In this document: piece by piece, positions 45,311 to 56,269 of the stretch
Numbering within the stretch: the first letter of the stretch is position 1
Layout: every line of letters starts with the position of its first letter
Assembly (NCBI GenBank): GCA_026874595.1
Contig: CM049316.1
Coordinates: 32,407,339-32,471,338, forward strand
Reading direction: 5' to 3'
Source: Sipunculus nudus
Lineage: Eukaryota; Annelida; Sipuncula; Golfingiida; Sipunculidae
DNA: 64,000 bases
Position numbers and translations under genes: made by a program
The notes under the pieces: model-generated
Told to the model about the DNA's origin: nothing
The model's input: only the letters and a program-made list of their open reading frames with translations
The model's database searches: none

Positions 45311-47813
45311 ACTCGATTGTATCAAATAAATCCGAGTTGTCATGCAGGAACATATTACCCCTTGATACATGACTTGCGTTAGTTCTGCATTGATATTATG
45401 GCATTAATTTTAGCAAAGTGTATTGAGTAAATAAATAAAACTTAACTATTACTCCTTACCCAGTCTAATATAAAAAAAGACAATTAGGTTTTCGGGAAGA
45501 AACAAGTGGTAATAGTCCAGATAAATGAATTTGTGTTCGTACAGTCTTTTATACTCCTGTTTGCTTACAAATGGGTTACCCACAGTTAATCGTCTTTAGA
45601 ACGCTGTAGAATGTTCATTATAAAGAAAGGAAGCGCAGCATATAGGTAGGAGTATAACAAAAAGAACCTATAAAATGTTTCATCCTAAGAAAAGGTTATG
45701 GGGTCAAGAAGAAAATGACCTTTTAAATAACCTTTTCAATTGTTACTTATAATGAATCATTCCTTCCTATCCTTAATTGGATATAATAGATATTTTATTT
45801 CAGGAATACCTGTATGACCAGAAATTAATCAGAAAATATCAAGAAAATCACCTGAGAAAAAATGTAGCAAAACGGAGAAGGATATTGACCTGATTTGTTT
45901 ATGAGCAAAGGTACAACGGTTTTCATCAAGGGCATCATATTGCATATTTAGTTATATCACGAAGTAACGTGATCATAGTTTTATAAAATCCATTCAACAA
46001 TAACGAAAAAAAAAATGTCCTAGGATCGGCACTGTCTCTCTAAACGTAGGTAGATCAGTAATTTAATCAAATTAATCATTTTTTTTATTTTTATTATAAA
46101 TCTGACTTTTCTATACCTTTCATAATAATGCCCAGACAATCTGAAGAAAACATAAGATATTTAATACTTTACTCATCAAATGGGCATGTTGAGGGATATG
46201 GGGGCAGCAGAACGGCCATTATGCAAGGCAAAAACAACGAAATTTGTGCAAGAATGGCACAACGCCGGAGATTAGTTGTGATGTATTTAGAAAGGTACTG
46301 TTACCAGTTCATACCTTTTTTTCAGAGTGTTCAACCCTTTCTTAATATAGATTACTGCATAGAGACTAATTTCTTTGTATAAAAGTTTCAAAATTGGTTT
46401 ACGTAGTCCATAAAATGAATTCCTATGGTTGATTTATAAACAATATTTGTATCTGTTTATATTTCAAACTGTTTCTCATTCCATACCGCAATGAAAACAC
46501 ACAATACTATACATAATAAGATTATTTATACCATTCCCCTGTTTTTGAGATAGGAGATACAGATGAAACATTGCCCCATACAGAGTATATAAGGCGTTCA
46601 TATATTAAGTAATAGTAAGTGGAGACAGCCCACTACCTGCATGACAAGGATCAAACTCTACTTAAGACATGAATATTATACATGTAATGCCTTAAATACT
46701 GCAAAGCATTTTTATTTTTTTTTCTGCAGTTTTTCTACATGAATATCTTTACTTTTAAATGACGAGCACATACGTATGAGAAGGATATAGTCATTTATAA
46801 TGATTTTGATAATTTCTCGAATTTGAAATAGAATTTAAAATTCTATATAAAATCTATACTAAAATCTTATTTTCAAAGGAATTATACACAACTCTTAAAT
46901 AAAAGAAAATAAAAAAGATAATATGAAAAAAATTATAGATATATGAATAAGATGACTTTTATTTTATACAGATGACATCTAGATACCTTCACCTGTTCAA
47001 GGTTCTCTTCTTCGAACTGGGAAACTGCACTAATGACGTGACAGATATTTGTACATTGAAGAGAACATATGTGCCCAGACTAAAATTGCTCTGTGCAGCA
47101 GATAGCTAGCCGATCAGAAGTCTAGCTGCTAGCTATCTGTCAGTTGCCTAAACTGGAAAGCCATTTTCTGTCCGCTGAAAGTGTTGCTTTCGGCAGGTGA
47201 AGAGAATGGGCTTTCCGCCATGTGTTTCATGTCAAATATTCCATCAAGCTTAAACATCATTTTTTACTTCGAAATGATTATTCGAAAATGTTTTCGATAT
47301 ATTTTATATACTTCGAAGAAACCATTTAAATGCTGTATATCTCTAAACCTGTAGTACTGTACTAAAGATATGTCGTATATATGTAAATCAATATGGTTAA
47401 TCTGTCACTGTTAGGGACATTTAACTCATACATATTCATGAAAACGCCTGTTTCTCTGTTTATTTCGGCAATGCTAATGCAATTATTCAATTATTAAACC
47501 AAACCCCCCACATCAAATACTATAGTTGGCCTTATTTTTGCGAGGCTGAAATTTCGCAATTTCCTCATATTGAAACTTAAGTATAGCAGGATCTGTATTG
47601 ATTTAAAGTTAAGAAAAAAATCCTACAATAGCTAATTAATTTCTGATTCAGTCATTAAATTAGGACTTGTATCACAGTCGATATGTATCACAGTCTGTGT
47701 GTACGGCTAATGCATGGACGGGTTTCGAAACTAGGTACACATCACATTGCTTATAAGGTTTTTTTTCAGAAGTCATCTTAGTTGATGGGGCATCTTATTC
47801 CCGAGGGTTTCAT
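45311..47813. other. Unannotated AT-rich stretch
   Basis: Contains an 84-codon frame (46128-46382, start MPRQSEENIRYLILY) with no recognised family. A local palindrome 'agctagc...gctagct' lies near 47103-47140. Otherwise nothing recognised. Confidence 0.35.
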
Positions 47814-47859
47814 ATTCGCGATTATTTCACATCCGCGTGAAATTAAACCCCTCGCGAAT
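47814..47859. repeat. Interrupted palindrome built from TCGCGAA and TTTCAC
   Basis: 'attcgcg...tttcac' (47814-47830) is mirrored by 'gtgaaa...cgcgaat' (47836-47859). From memory, motifs of the type 'cgcgaaattaaaccctcgcg' are common in dispersed molluscan repeats. This was not verified here. It sits inside a 133-codon frame (47782-48183) that I therefore do not regard as a gene. Confidence 0.4.
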
Positions 47860-48683
47860 AAAAATGCAACCACAGTATACAGTCACTGTACAAATAAAAC
47901 TTTGTTACAACCACATCTTCAACAACGACACCGCTCTATAGCGGACACTTTACACCTTCCAGATAAATGTTTGCTCACTGATACGCACTCTCTCTACAAC
48001 AGAAACTTCCTGTGCATTTCACGAGCAAAATTTAGATTCTACAAAAGAATAACCTTAGTTAGGCCAAAGATGATCGCTTACCTATTGAGGAAAATACCTT
48101 GTTTCAGAATGACCAAAGTGTTTATTTCAGGAATCATGCAACAGCTAAATAAGAATATAAAGGGAAATAAACCTAGCAGTTAAGAAAAGCGAAAAAACAT
48201 ATATGTATTCTGTAACAATCAAATGTTATTCTTTGCTCAGCCTGGAATGTAAGTCCACCAAACACTAACGAAATTACATTACAGGCATGCTTCAGCAGTG
48301 CTTATATTACTATTAAGATATTTCTTGTAACGAAGGATAAGATCCAAAATACAGAGATGTTATTGGGCAACAGGGCTGAAAGCTCCCAACACAACCGAAC
48401 TTTCATTAACAGTTCTTTCACTGAGCGATCTGGTCTTTTTTTAAGTAACTGTATGTAACTTTATGTTTTAGGCTAACTTTACCAACATAAAAGTATATAT
48501 AGCAAAGGCTGGGATAAAGTGTCAACACTGTATTGATTAATCAGGCATTACCATGCCTGTCGTGTCCAAATTTTCAATATATGTTTCGGCCAAGTGCATC
48601 TCGAGTCAAACAGAAGTACTTGTACTAAGTACTAGAATGAAAAGCCTTGTGTATAATGTGAAAAATGTATAATTTTACTTTAC
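47860..48683. other. Unannotated stretch
   Basis: Remainder of the 133-codon frame ending near 48183, then AT-rich sequence without recognised structure. Confidence 0.3.
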
Positions 48684-48820
48684 CAGGTTGTTCCGTGTTG
48701 TTTATCCAGACGGCACCCATGCGGGTGAGCTTTTGCTGCGTGTTTGTGTTCTCCCAGTGAGAGTGCAAGGCATGTTCAAGTGACGTCATAACGTGACTGA
48801 CATTGTCAAAGTGTCGTCTG
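48684..48820 (-). CDS. Candidate internal coding exon, 137 bp (low confidence)
   Basis: On the minus strand, 'ctaccacccccacag|' at 48821 is a good 3' splice site and 'aacctg|gtaaag' at 48684/48683 is a reasonable 5' splice site. Between them one frame is open throughout: one base completing a codon, 45 codons, and one base left over. The translation runs RRHFDNVSHVMTSLEHALHS and continues HWENTNTQQKLTRMGAVWIN, then NTEQPG. It is hydrophilic and balanced in composition, unlike AT-rich noise, but matches no domain I recognise. A perfect CRE (TGACGTCA, 48781-48788) lies inside, so an alternative reading is a promoter or a first exon starting at the ATG at 48789. It could also belong to a dispersed repeat. 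No flanking exons were identified. Confidence 0.22.
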
Positions 48821-48869
48821 CTGTGGGGGTGGTAGGCTTGCTCTCAAGTCCAGCCAACAGGTTATAACT

Positions 48870-49035
48870 GCCATTGCAAGTCCAGTTTATAATAAAAACG
48901 TGCAGCGATTTTGTTCTGAGGAAGCCAGCGGGGCAGATTGATGCTGTCGCATGGCAGTCCAGTTTATTGAAAAAAACGTGCACAGATTTTGTTCTTAGGA
49001 AGCCAGCGGTGGCAGATTAATGATATTGTTGCATC
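48870..49035 (+). repeat. 77-bp tandem duplication, two copies
   Basis: 'tccagtttat' at 48881 and again at 48956-48967. Both copies continue 'aaaaacgtgca..gattttgt', 'tct.aggaagccagcgg' and 'ggcagatt.atg'. It lies directly upstream (on the minus strand) of the candidate exon at 48684-48820. Confidence 0.8.
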
Positions 49036-49208
49036 GCGTTGTGGAAAGGGTGTGTGGGCTGTTGGGTGTATCCAGGAGAACGCTTTCTAGATCAGGGATG
49101 ATGGAGAAGACCATAGGCCAAGATCATTTCCATCGAAGATTGATAGTTTTGATGGAGGCATTATCAGGTTTGTAATCAATAAAGGATACATAAATAAATA
49201 AAACCTTA
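49036..49208. other. Unannotated stretch
   Basis: Nothing recognised. Confidence 0.3.
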
Positions 49209-49216
49209 TGTGTGTG

Positions 49217-49256
<40 letters not shown>

Positions 49257-49279
49257 CTAGTATATATATACCAGTATAT

Positions 49280-49316
<37 letters not shown>

Positions 49317-49317
49317 G
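49209..49317. repeat. Interrupted (TA)n/(TG)n microsatellite, 109 bp
   Basis: gtgtgtg followed by TA dinucleotides interrupted by 'ctag', 'ccag' and a missing base. It is the longest and most interrupted of the TA tracts. Confidence 0.95.
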
Positions 49318-50784
49318 TGAAATAAAAGTACTAATAATAATAACAATAAAAAAATAATAATATCGGTATTAAAGAATGAATGGTACTGCTTCAAATAGGA
49401 AACAAATTAAAATTAATAGAACACAGATCAATACACGTGTCACGAACAACATTGTTTAGGTGCCTGAGGAGGAACGGATATGTTTTAGGTATATTTAGTT
49501 ATATTTAATCTCAATCATTACATTTATACAGTGAGCTGGAATATTAAGAAATAACATACGGACATAAATGGTGCTTAATTATCTGAACATGAGGGAACAA
49601 AAAATAACCAGACCATGGAAAATGTTGATTAATTGACATAATAGAGTTTGACTTTTGGAATTTATTTCAGTATGTTATCGTTTTTAACCGAATGTGTATC
49701 TATAGATAAATAGGTGCACGGACTGTGCATAAGTGGTCTAACTACTGAAGTAGATGTTAGCAAAATAAAAAATAAGAGGATAAAAAATTATTGGTTGACG
49801 TAAATGCAAGTGTCTCTTGTCGCTGTGAACTCTGTCGTATAGGCGAAATCCAGTTAGAAGGAACTGGAGACCCACTTATTTAGGTGAACAGAATACATCA
49901 TTATCATTTATTTATAATGTTGAAGTCAAATTCATTTGACACTAGCAACTTCTGTGTATCAAAATATACTTTAGTCAGTCTTAACACGATACTATGCTTT
50001 TCAAATTATCAGAAAATTAATAAATTCATAATTATTTAATAATATTTACAGTTAATTATATGAAATGTCAGCTTTCAAGCATTTTCTATCAACTCAAACG
50101 ACATTTTTGTCTACTTTCAGATCGCGACTGGTGGTGGTCACTTCAACCAAATGTTCTTCTATTTAACATGTTCCATTTCTCAGAATAAAATATATTCTTT
50201 TACATTGATACGAGAAACAAATTCATTATTCCTTCTTACGACTCATTATAATAATAATTTTAAACAAATTGTACAATCAGCACCTACCGGGTACACGCTG
50301 TAACCCTGTATGGTCTTAATTCACAACAATTATAACTGGACGTCAGCCCTGATCCTTCCACACCTTAGGAAACATGGACTCTTCCACCTATCGTCTTTGA
50401 CCATCATCCTGACTTGCATTTTAATAAACATCCCTGGACATGGCGTAAATTATTTTGGTTGGTCGGCTCCGATTTGATTTTAAATTCAGGGGAAACATGA
50501 AAGGTATGACATTGTTTTGTATCTTGCAAATTCATTTCACCATGAAAAAGTATGATTTTCTTCAATCGGCCATTCAATCATAAAATATCGCGATTTTCAA
50601 TCGGCATCCTACCGGTGAAAACAGAATATTACTACAAAAGAAAGTGTATACCAAGCTTTAGGCCTGTTTTTGGAGCTGAATGTAATTAAACCAGCGTAAA
50701 ACGCAGGTGTAAATTCGCATAAAAATAATTTGATTATCGCAAAATTCAATTATTAATTTCATTTTATGAAGAGAATTTTATTGT
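49318..50784. other. Unannotated AT-rich stretch
   Basis: Nothing recognised. It immediately precedes the large minisatellite. Confidence 0.35.
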
Positions 50785-52910
50785 ACTCGGACTCGAGGGG
50801 CCTGGACTCGGACTTGGACTCGGACAAGTGTAGCCTGGACTCGGACTTTGTACTCGGACTGGTGGAGCCTGGACTCGGACTTGTTCTTGGACTGGTGGAG
50901 CCTGGATTTGGACTTGGACTCGGACTGGTGGAGCCTGGATTTGGACTTGGACTCGGACTGGTGGAGCCTGGACTCGGACTGGGACTCAGACTCGTGGAGC
51001 CTGGACTCGGACTTGTACTCTGACTGGTGGAACCTGGACTCGGACTTGGACTCGGACTCGTGGAGCCTGGACTCGGACTTGGACTCGGACTGTTGGAGGC
51101 GGACATGGACTTGGACTCGGATTCGTGGAGCCTGGACTTGGACTTGGACTCGGACTCGTGGGCCTGGACTCGGACTCGTGGAGCCTGGATTTGGACTTGG
51201 ACTCGGACCGTGGAGACTGGACTCGGACTTAAACTCGGACTCGTGTAGCCTGGACTTGGACTTGGACTCGGACTGGTGGAGCCTGGACTTGGACTTGGAC
51301 TCGGACTCGTAGAGCCTTGACTCGGACATGGACTCGTGGAGCCAGGATTTGGACTTGGACTCGGACTAGTGGAGCCTGGACTTAGACTTGGACACGGACT
51401 AGTGGAGCCTGATCTTGGACTTTGACTCGGACTCGTGGAGCCTGGACTCGGACTTGGACTCGTGGAGCCTGGATTTGGACTTGGACTTGGACTAGTGGAG
51501 CCTGGAATTAGACTTGGACACGGACTAGTGGAGCCTGGACTTGGACTTGGACTCGGACTCGTGGAGCCTGGACTCGGACATGGACTCGTGCAGCCTGGAT
51601 TTGGACTTGGACTCGGACTAGTGGAGCCTGGACTTAGACTTGGACACGGACTTGTGGAGCCCGGACTTGGACTTGGACTCGGACTCTTGGAGCCTGGACT
51701 GGGACTTTTACTCGGACTGGTGGAGCCTGGACTTGGACTTGGAGTCGGACTGGTGGAGCCTGGACTCGGACTTGAACTCGGACTCGTGGAGCCTGGACTC
51801 GGACTTGTACTCGGACTGGTGGATCCTGGACTTGCACTTGGACTCGGATTGGTGGAGCCTGGACTTGGACTTGTACTCGGACTGGTGGAGCCTGGACGTG
51901 GACTTGGACTCGGACCCGTGGAGCCAGGACTCGGACTTAAACTCGGACTCGTGGAGCCTGGCCTCGGACTTGGACTCGTGGAGCCAGGATTTGGACTTGG
52001 ACTCGGACTAGTGAAGCCTGGACTTAGACTTGGACACGGACTAGTGGAGCCTGGACTCGGACTTGGACTCTTGGAGCCTGGACTGGGACTTGTACTCGGA
52101 CTGGTGGAGCCTAGACTTGGACTTGGACTCGGACTGGTGGAGCCTGGACTCGGACTTGAACTCGGACTCGTGGAGCCTACCCTCGGACTTGTTCTCGGAC
52201 TGGTGGAGCCTGGACTTGGACTTGGACTCGGACTGGTGGAGCCTGGACTTGGACTTGTACTCGGACTGGTAGAGCCTGGACTTGGACTTGGACTCGGACC
52301 CGTGGAGCCTGGACTCGGACTTAAACTAGGACTCGTGTAGCCTGGACTTGGACTTGGACTCGGACTGGTGGAGCCTGGACTCGGACTTGGACTCGGACTG
52401 GTGGAGCCTGGACATGGACTTAAACTCGGACTCGTGTAGCCTGGACTTGGACTTGTACTCGGACACGTGGAGCCTGGACTTGGACTTGGACTCGGACTGG
52501 TGGAGCCTGGACTCGGACTCGTGTAGCCTGGACTCGGACTTTGACTCGGACTCGTGGAGCCTGGACTCGGACTTGGACTCGTGGAGCCTGGATTTGGACT
52601 TGGACTTGGACTAGTGGAGCCTGGACTTAGACTTGGACACGGATTAGTGGAGCCTGGACTCGGCCTTGGACTCTGACTGGTGGAGCCTGGACTCGGACTT
52701 GAACTCGGACTCGTGGAGCCTGGACTTGGACTTGGACTGGTGGAGCCTGGACTCGGACTTGGACTGGTGGAGCTTGGACTCGGACTTGAACTCGGACTCG
52801 TGGAGCCTGGACCTGGACTTGGACTTGGACTCGTGGAGCCTGGGCTAGGACTTGTACTCGGACTGGTGGAGCCTTTACTCGGACTTGGACTCGGATGTTT
52901 TGGACTCGAC
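50785..52910 (+). repeat. 2.1 kb GC-rich 33-bp minisatellite built from GGACTY hexamers
   Basis: The main unit is 33 bp: 'ggtggagcc' (9 bp) plus four hexamers of the type tggact/cggact. 'agcc' recurs at 52141, 52174, 52207 and 52240. Units of 27 bp occur where one hexamer is missing, giving about 65 units overall. The unit has roughly 60% GC in an AT-rich setting, strong G-over-C skew on the plus strand, and frequent alternation of TCGG with TTGG (the CpG-to-TpG type). Neither 33 nor the hexamer introduces stop codons, so all six frames are open. The longest is 301 codons at 51435-52340 ([11 protein letters not shown] repeated); the minus strand reads [11 protein letters not shown]. Indels that are not multiples of three break every frame, and no start, signal peptide or splice context was found. 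A coding role is therefore unlikely, although a low-complexity secreted or shell-matrix-like protein is not formally excluded. Confidence 0.92.
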
Positions 52911-53067
52911 TACATCACTTGTTCCTATACTACAAACTGATATGTTTAAGCTTATTTCGGTTGCTCGAGGGGATAAAGTTAAATACTAAAAAAATCATTT
53001 CAATTCTTCATTAACGAGGGATCAAATGTTACAATCATTCTATGACAGAGATAGGATGCATGATAGA
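52911..53067. other. Unannotated spacer
   Basis: AT-rich sequence between the minisatellite and the MITE. Nothing recognised. Confidence 0.4.
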
Positions 53068-53075
53068 CAGATTTG

Positions 53076-53703
53076 GGTATAGGTGCATTATACAGGGCTG
53101 AACTTTAGGGGGCTTAAACAACAAGTAAACCAACATTTTTATGCAGGAAAATGTGGGTTCATTTCATAAAAGATTCCTGCCGTTAAATCCATATTTATTT
53201 GGGCAAAGCGAATCTCTTTTGCAGTTTTGGTACTTTTGTCCATGACGTCGCATAGCACATCCAAAAATTAAGTCAAGAAGTGACGCTAATTTTTAACAGC
53301 ATATTTCTAACTCTTAAATACTAGTAATTAAAATTAAATAACTTATAATTAAATAACTTATAATAAATTATACACTAGAAGCCAATTAGGCATTTAACCC
53401 ACATTTTTTAAAAAGAAAATGTGGGTCAACTTCATGTTTTAGCCGATCTATTTTTATGATGAACCCACATTTGATATATTTGTCGATGACGTCACGTATA
53501 ATTTCAAAAAAGATAAGTCAAGAAATTACGCTTATTTTTCCTATATAACTTATACAAATGATAAAACATTAATATTTTATTTATAGTAGGATATAGAAGA
53601 AGCCTATTAGACATTGAACCCACATTAAAAAAAAGAGTGAAAATGTGGCATCATTTACTGTTATGGCCCCCTGAAGTTTAACCCCGTATAATACACCTAT
53701 ACC
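53076..53703 (+). mobile_element. hAT-like MITE 'M1', copy 2
   Basis: A 628-bp homologue of 36447-37082. The left terminal repeat 'ggtataggtgcattatacag' (then 'ggctgaacttta') and the right end, read inward, 'ggtataggtgtattatacgg' (then 'ggttaaacttca') are well preserved over about 36 bp. The flanking octamers 'cagatttg' (53068-53075) and 'taaattcg' (53704-53711) differ only by transitions at three positions, compatible with a decayed 8-bp target duplication. Hairpin-forming 'acccacattttt...aaaatgtgggt' blocks lie at about 53127-53162, 53397-53426 and 53617-53648. A CRE palindrome is at 53487-53494. No transposase is encoded, so it is non-autonomous. Whole-length alignment to copy 1 shows considerable divergence, so the family is not young. 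Confidence 0.82.
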
Positions 53704-53711
53704 TAAATTCG

Positions 53712-54180
53712 ATAAGGGATAAAACATCTGGATTTAAGCTACAACCTACCATTGGCTGCCAAGGTGATAATTTATTGTCAATGCTGTTTTTTAAAAAAAT
53801 CAACCATATTTTTATTATCAAAGAAGAGGTGTATGATGCACACCTGTAATTTACATTATCCCGCAAGAAAATGGAAATACCAGTAATCTTTAAAAAAACA
53901 GACGTCTATTAAGTTATTAAAAACAATCTTTATTTGGGTCACTGATTTGTATTTAGAAATATAAAACTGCACTTCCTTTTCATTTGTCTTTCGTCTCTTG
54001 TCAATTAGTAATGAATTAGTTTGTTTAGTCGGTCTCAGAAATTTCAGTAGACCTGCTTATTTCAAGGGTGCAGTATAAAACAACGAAGGAGATTGAGATT
54101 GGGAACCCAGACACATATCTTCTTATGTTACACCTCTCACGTGTAACAAATAGCTATCTTAAACAAAAGTAGCAGTAAAA
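53712..54180. other. Unannotated AT-rich stretch
   Basis: Nothing recognised. Confidence 0.35.
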
Positions 54181-54470
54181 CCATGACTCGTCCCGAGTCC
54201 CGACGTGCATTTGTCCAAAGTCTGACCACCCGTCGTGCGGCATCATTAACTAAACGATGGGAATGGAGGGGTTGTTGTCTCTTCCAGACGGGCTACTTCC
54301 CTTCTAAAGGCCCGCCGCAGACAAAACGCCCCTGTCATAATTCTTTACAAAAACCAGCGGCCAGACGTTTAGAAAGAAGTGCCCGACTTGCTAACAGTCG
54401 CACAAATGTGGTCTTCCTTCGTCTGCCACGTCTGGCCCTTCACTTCCGTTAAGATTGATTTCCTCCTGCG
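54181..54470. other. GC-richer segment with an 89-codon frame
   Basis: The plus-strand frame 54183-54452 (start MTRPESRRAFVQSLTTRRAA) is Arg-rich and has no recognised family. 'cgtctggc' and its complement recur locally ('agacgtttagaaagaagtgc', 'cgtctgccacgtctggccct'), suggesting a repeat fragment more than a gene. Confidence 0.2.
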
Positions 54471-55715
54471 GAAAAATCTGAAGACTTCCCAAACTACCAA
54501 CTGATGCAGGATCCCTTTGAAAAGTTTCGATATCACCATCGTTTGAATCTAGCCTAAGGATCATAAATCAGAAAATTTTCATTTAGGTCCCAAATCACTT
54601 GCACATGAATCGTCGAGACATCCTTAGTACCGGCTAAACACAGGTTTAGCCTGACGACGTTGATCACATTAGCGCCCGCTGCTGAAGCAAGGTGATATGA
54701 TTAGTTGTATTGTGATCATAAACATTAATTAGGATAGTTAGGCTTGCACCAGAAATAGAGAGAAGCTGACTCACGTGAGGTGTAGGCGTATTCACTGGCT
54801 GCTCATTAGTCCATCGTCGTGGCGGTGTGGTCCACTCGGACCAATTATTTATAAATAACAGTACTGGTATACAGTCCCCAATCATGTGCGTTTCGGTTGT
54901 TAACTTATTTTTTTTTCATTTTTTGTTAAATATTGAATTTTAGGCAAATTAGAATAAAAAATACAACCCACTAGCAACGGTCATTTAAAAAAAGTTCATC
55001 CATGGATTTCATATGATTATGATACCTTAATTTTTGTAAAATAACTATTCATTTAAAATGTATTTTTCTTTTTTCGTATTTATATTTTTCATTAATTGAA
55101 GAAATGACTGATGCTTTAGGTAAATCTATGTGCTGATAGACCTGAACGGTAGAAACATGACATGAACAGTCTGAACTATTTATTTGAGAAAGGATAAACG
55201 TAAACGGCGAGGGTGTTAATGAAACCCTTTCCGGGCTCGTTCTTACAATATACGAACCTTTATATATTAGTATAGTGCATAGGTGTAGCCGTGACCACCT
55301 GACTCAGTAGCAATCGGATTAACGGGCTGGTAAGCCTACCCGTGTCGTGCAAGCAACATCGAGGAATGCATGGCAGTGGTCTTGCATCAGGTTGCATTAA
55401 TATTGTGGTAAACGGCTCATAATTTCAATATTACGCTTAGAATGATGAGTTAAACAAAGTAGTATACATGTGAGCTCACAACCGAAACCGAAACACCGTT
55501 TCCATGGACACGGGTCATATCCTGTATCGCCTGCATGCTGCCTGCGTCCTGTAACCCGTGCGAGCCATGCTTGTGTTCATGCGGTCATAAGTTCAACAAA
55601 CATGCCGAGGGGTTTACCAATGTGCTTAGATTACGGTGCACGGTAAATATATAATACCTCATTTTTTTAAAGCATTATACCTATAATTGTAATAAAAATT
55701 GAAATGTGCCACTAA

Positions 55716-55720
<5 letters not shown>
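54471..55720. other. Unannotated stretch
   Basis: An imperfect RFX-like GTTTCCATGGACAC lies at 55498-55511. No gene or repeat was recognised. Confidence 0.3.

Positions 55721-55771
<51 letters not shown>
55721..55771. repeat. (TA)n microsatellite, 51 bp
   Basis: Pure TA dinucleotides, directly followed by the C-rich motif. Confidence 0.97.
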
Positions 55772-55775
<4 letters not shown>

Positions 55776-55785
55776 GTCATATCAT

Positions 55786-55822
55786 CCCCCACCGTTGGTG
55801 ATAAATTGACGCCACGCCACTG
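55786..55822. repeat. C-rich run followed by TTGACGCCACTG-like motif, copy 3
   Basis: 'catcccccaccgttggtgat' followed by 'aaattgacgccacgccactg'. The terminal motif contains a small internal duplication ('gccac' twice). Compare 25815-25862 and 45272-45310. Confidence 0.45.
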
Positions 55823-56245
55823 GGTTAGAAGACAGGTCGGATGCTGTGGTCAGCGCCCATGCTTTATGGTCCATCATCAAGGGTATACGGCCTCGCTCCC
55901 ACGCGTGCCACAGAGGACTTATCTAGGTAATGTCACGGATAACCTTCTGGTACCTTCACTGCTCCCTGTCTGCATTTATGTCGAAATCAAGCTATTCCGA
56001 GTACGAACAAGAATGTTACTGATGCAAATAGGGAAGGAATAGCATGAACATGGATAAGATTTAAATATATCTTAATTAAAGTATTTGATCGTTAAACCTT
56101 TGGATCTACTTTGCGGTCTTATATCGGTGAAGAAGCTTAATGAACATAAATTCAACTAAAGCACATGTTCGCTAGCGTTGTTGATGTTATGTGTTACAGG
56201 CAGCAGTCACGGTTTTAATACGATATATCGACGAGAACCCCCCTA
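55823..56245. other. Unannotated stretch
   Basis: A 78-codon plus-strand frame (55806-56042) crosses the motif above and is unrecognised. Confidence 0.3.
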
Positions 56246-56269
56246 CCCCCCCCCCCCCCCCCCCCCCCC
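56246..56269. repeat. Poly-C run, 24 bp
   Basis: Uninterrupted C24, preceded by a shorter C7 run. The minus-strand poly-Gly frame is an artefact. Confidence 0.95.

Noticed and set aside
47782-48183. 133-codon plus-strand frame
   Set aside because: Its start lies in a TCGCGAA-type palindromic repeat, and the translation shows no domain, low-complexity signal or splice context.
50785-52910. Possible telomeric or subtelomeric hexamer array
   Set aside because: The hexamer GGACTY is not the TTAGGG telomere repeat of most animals. It is organised in 33-bp units with a constant 9-bp joint, so it is a minisatellite.
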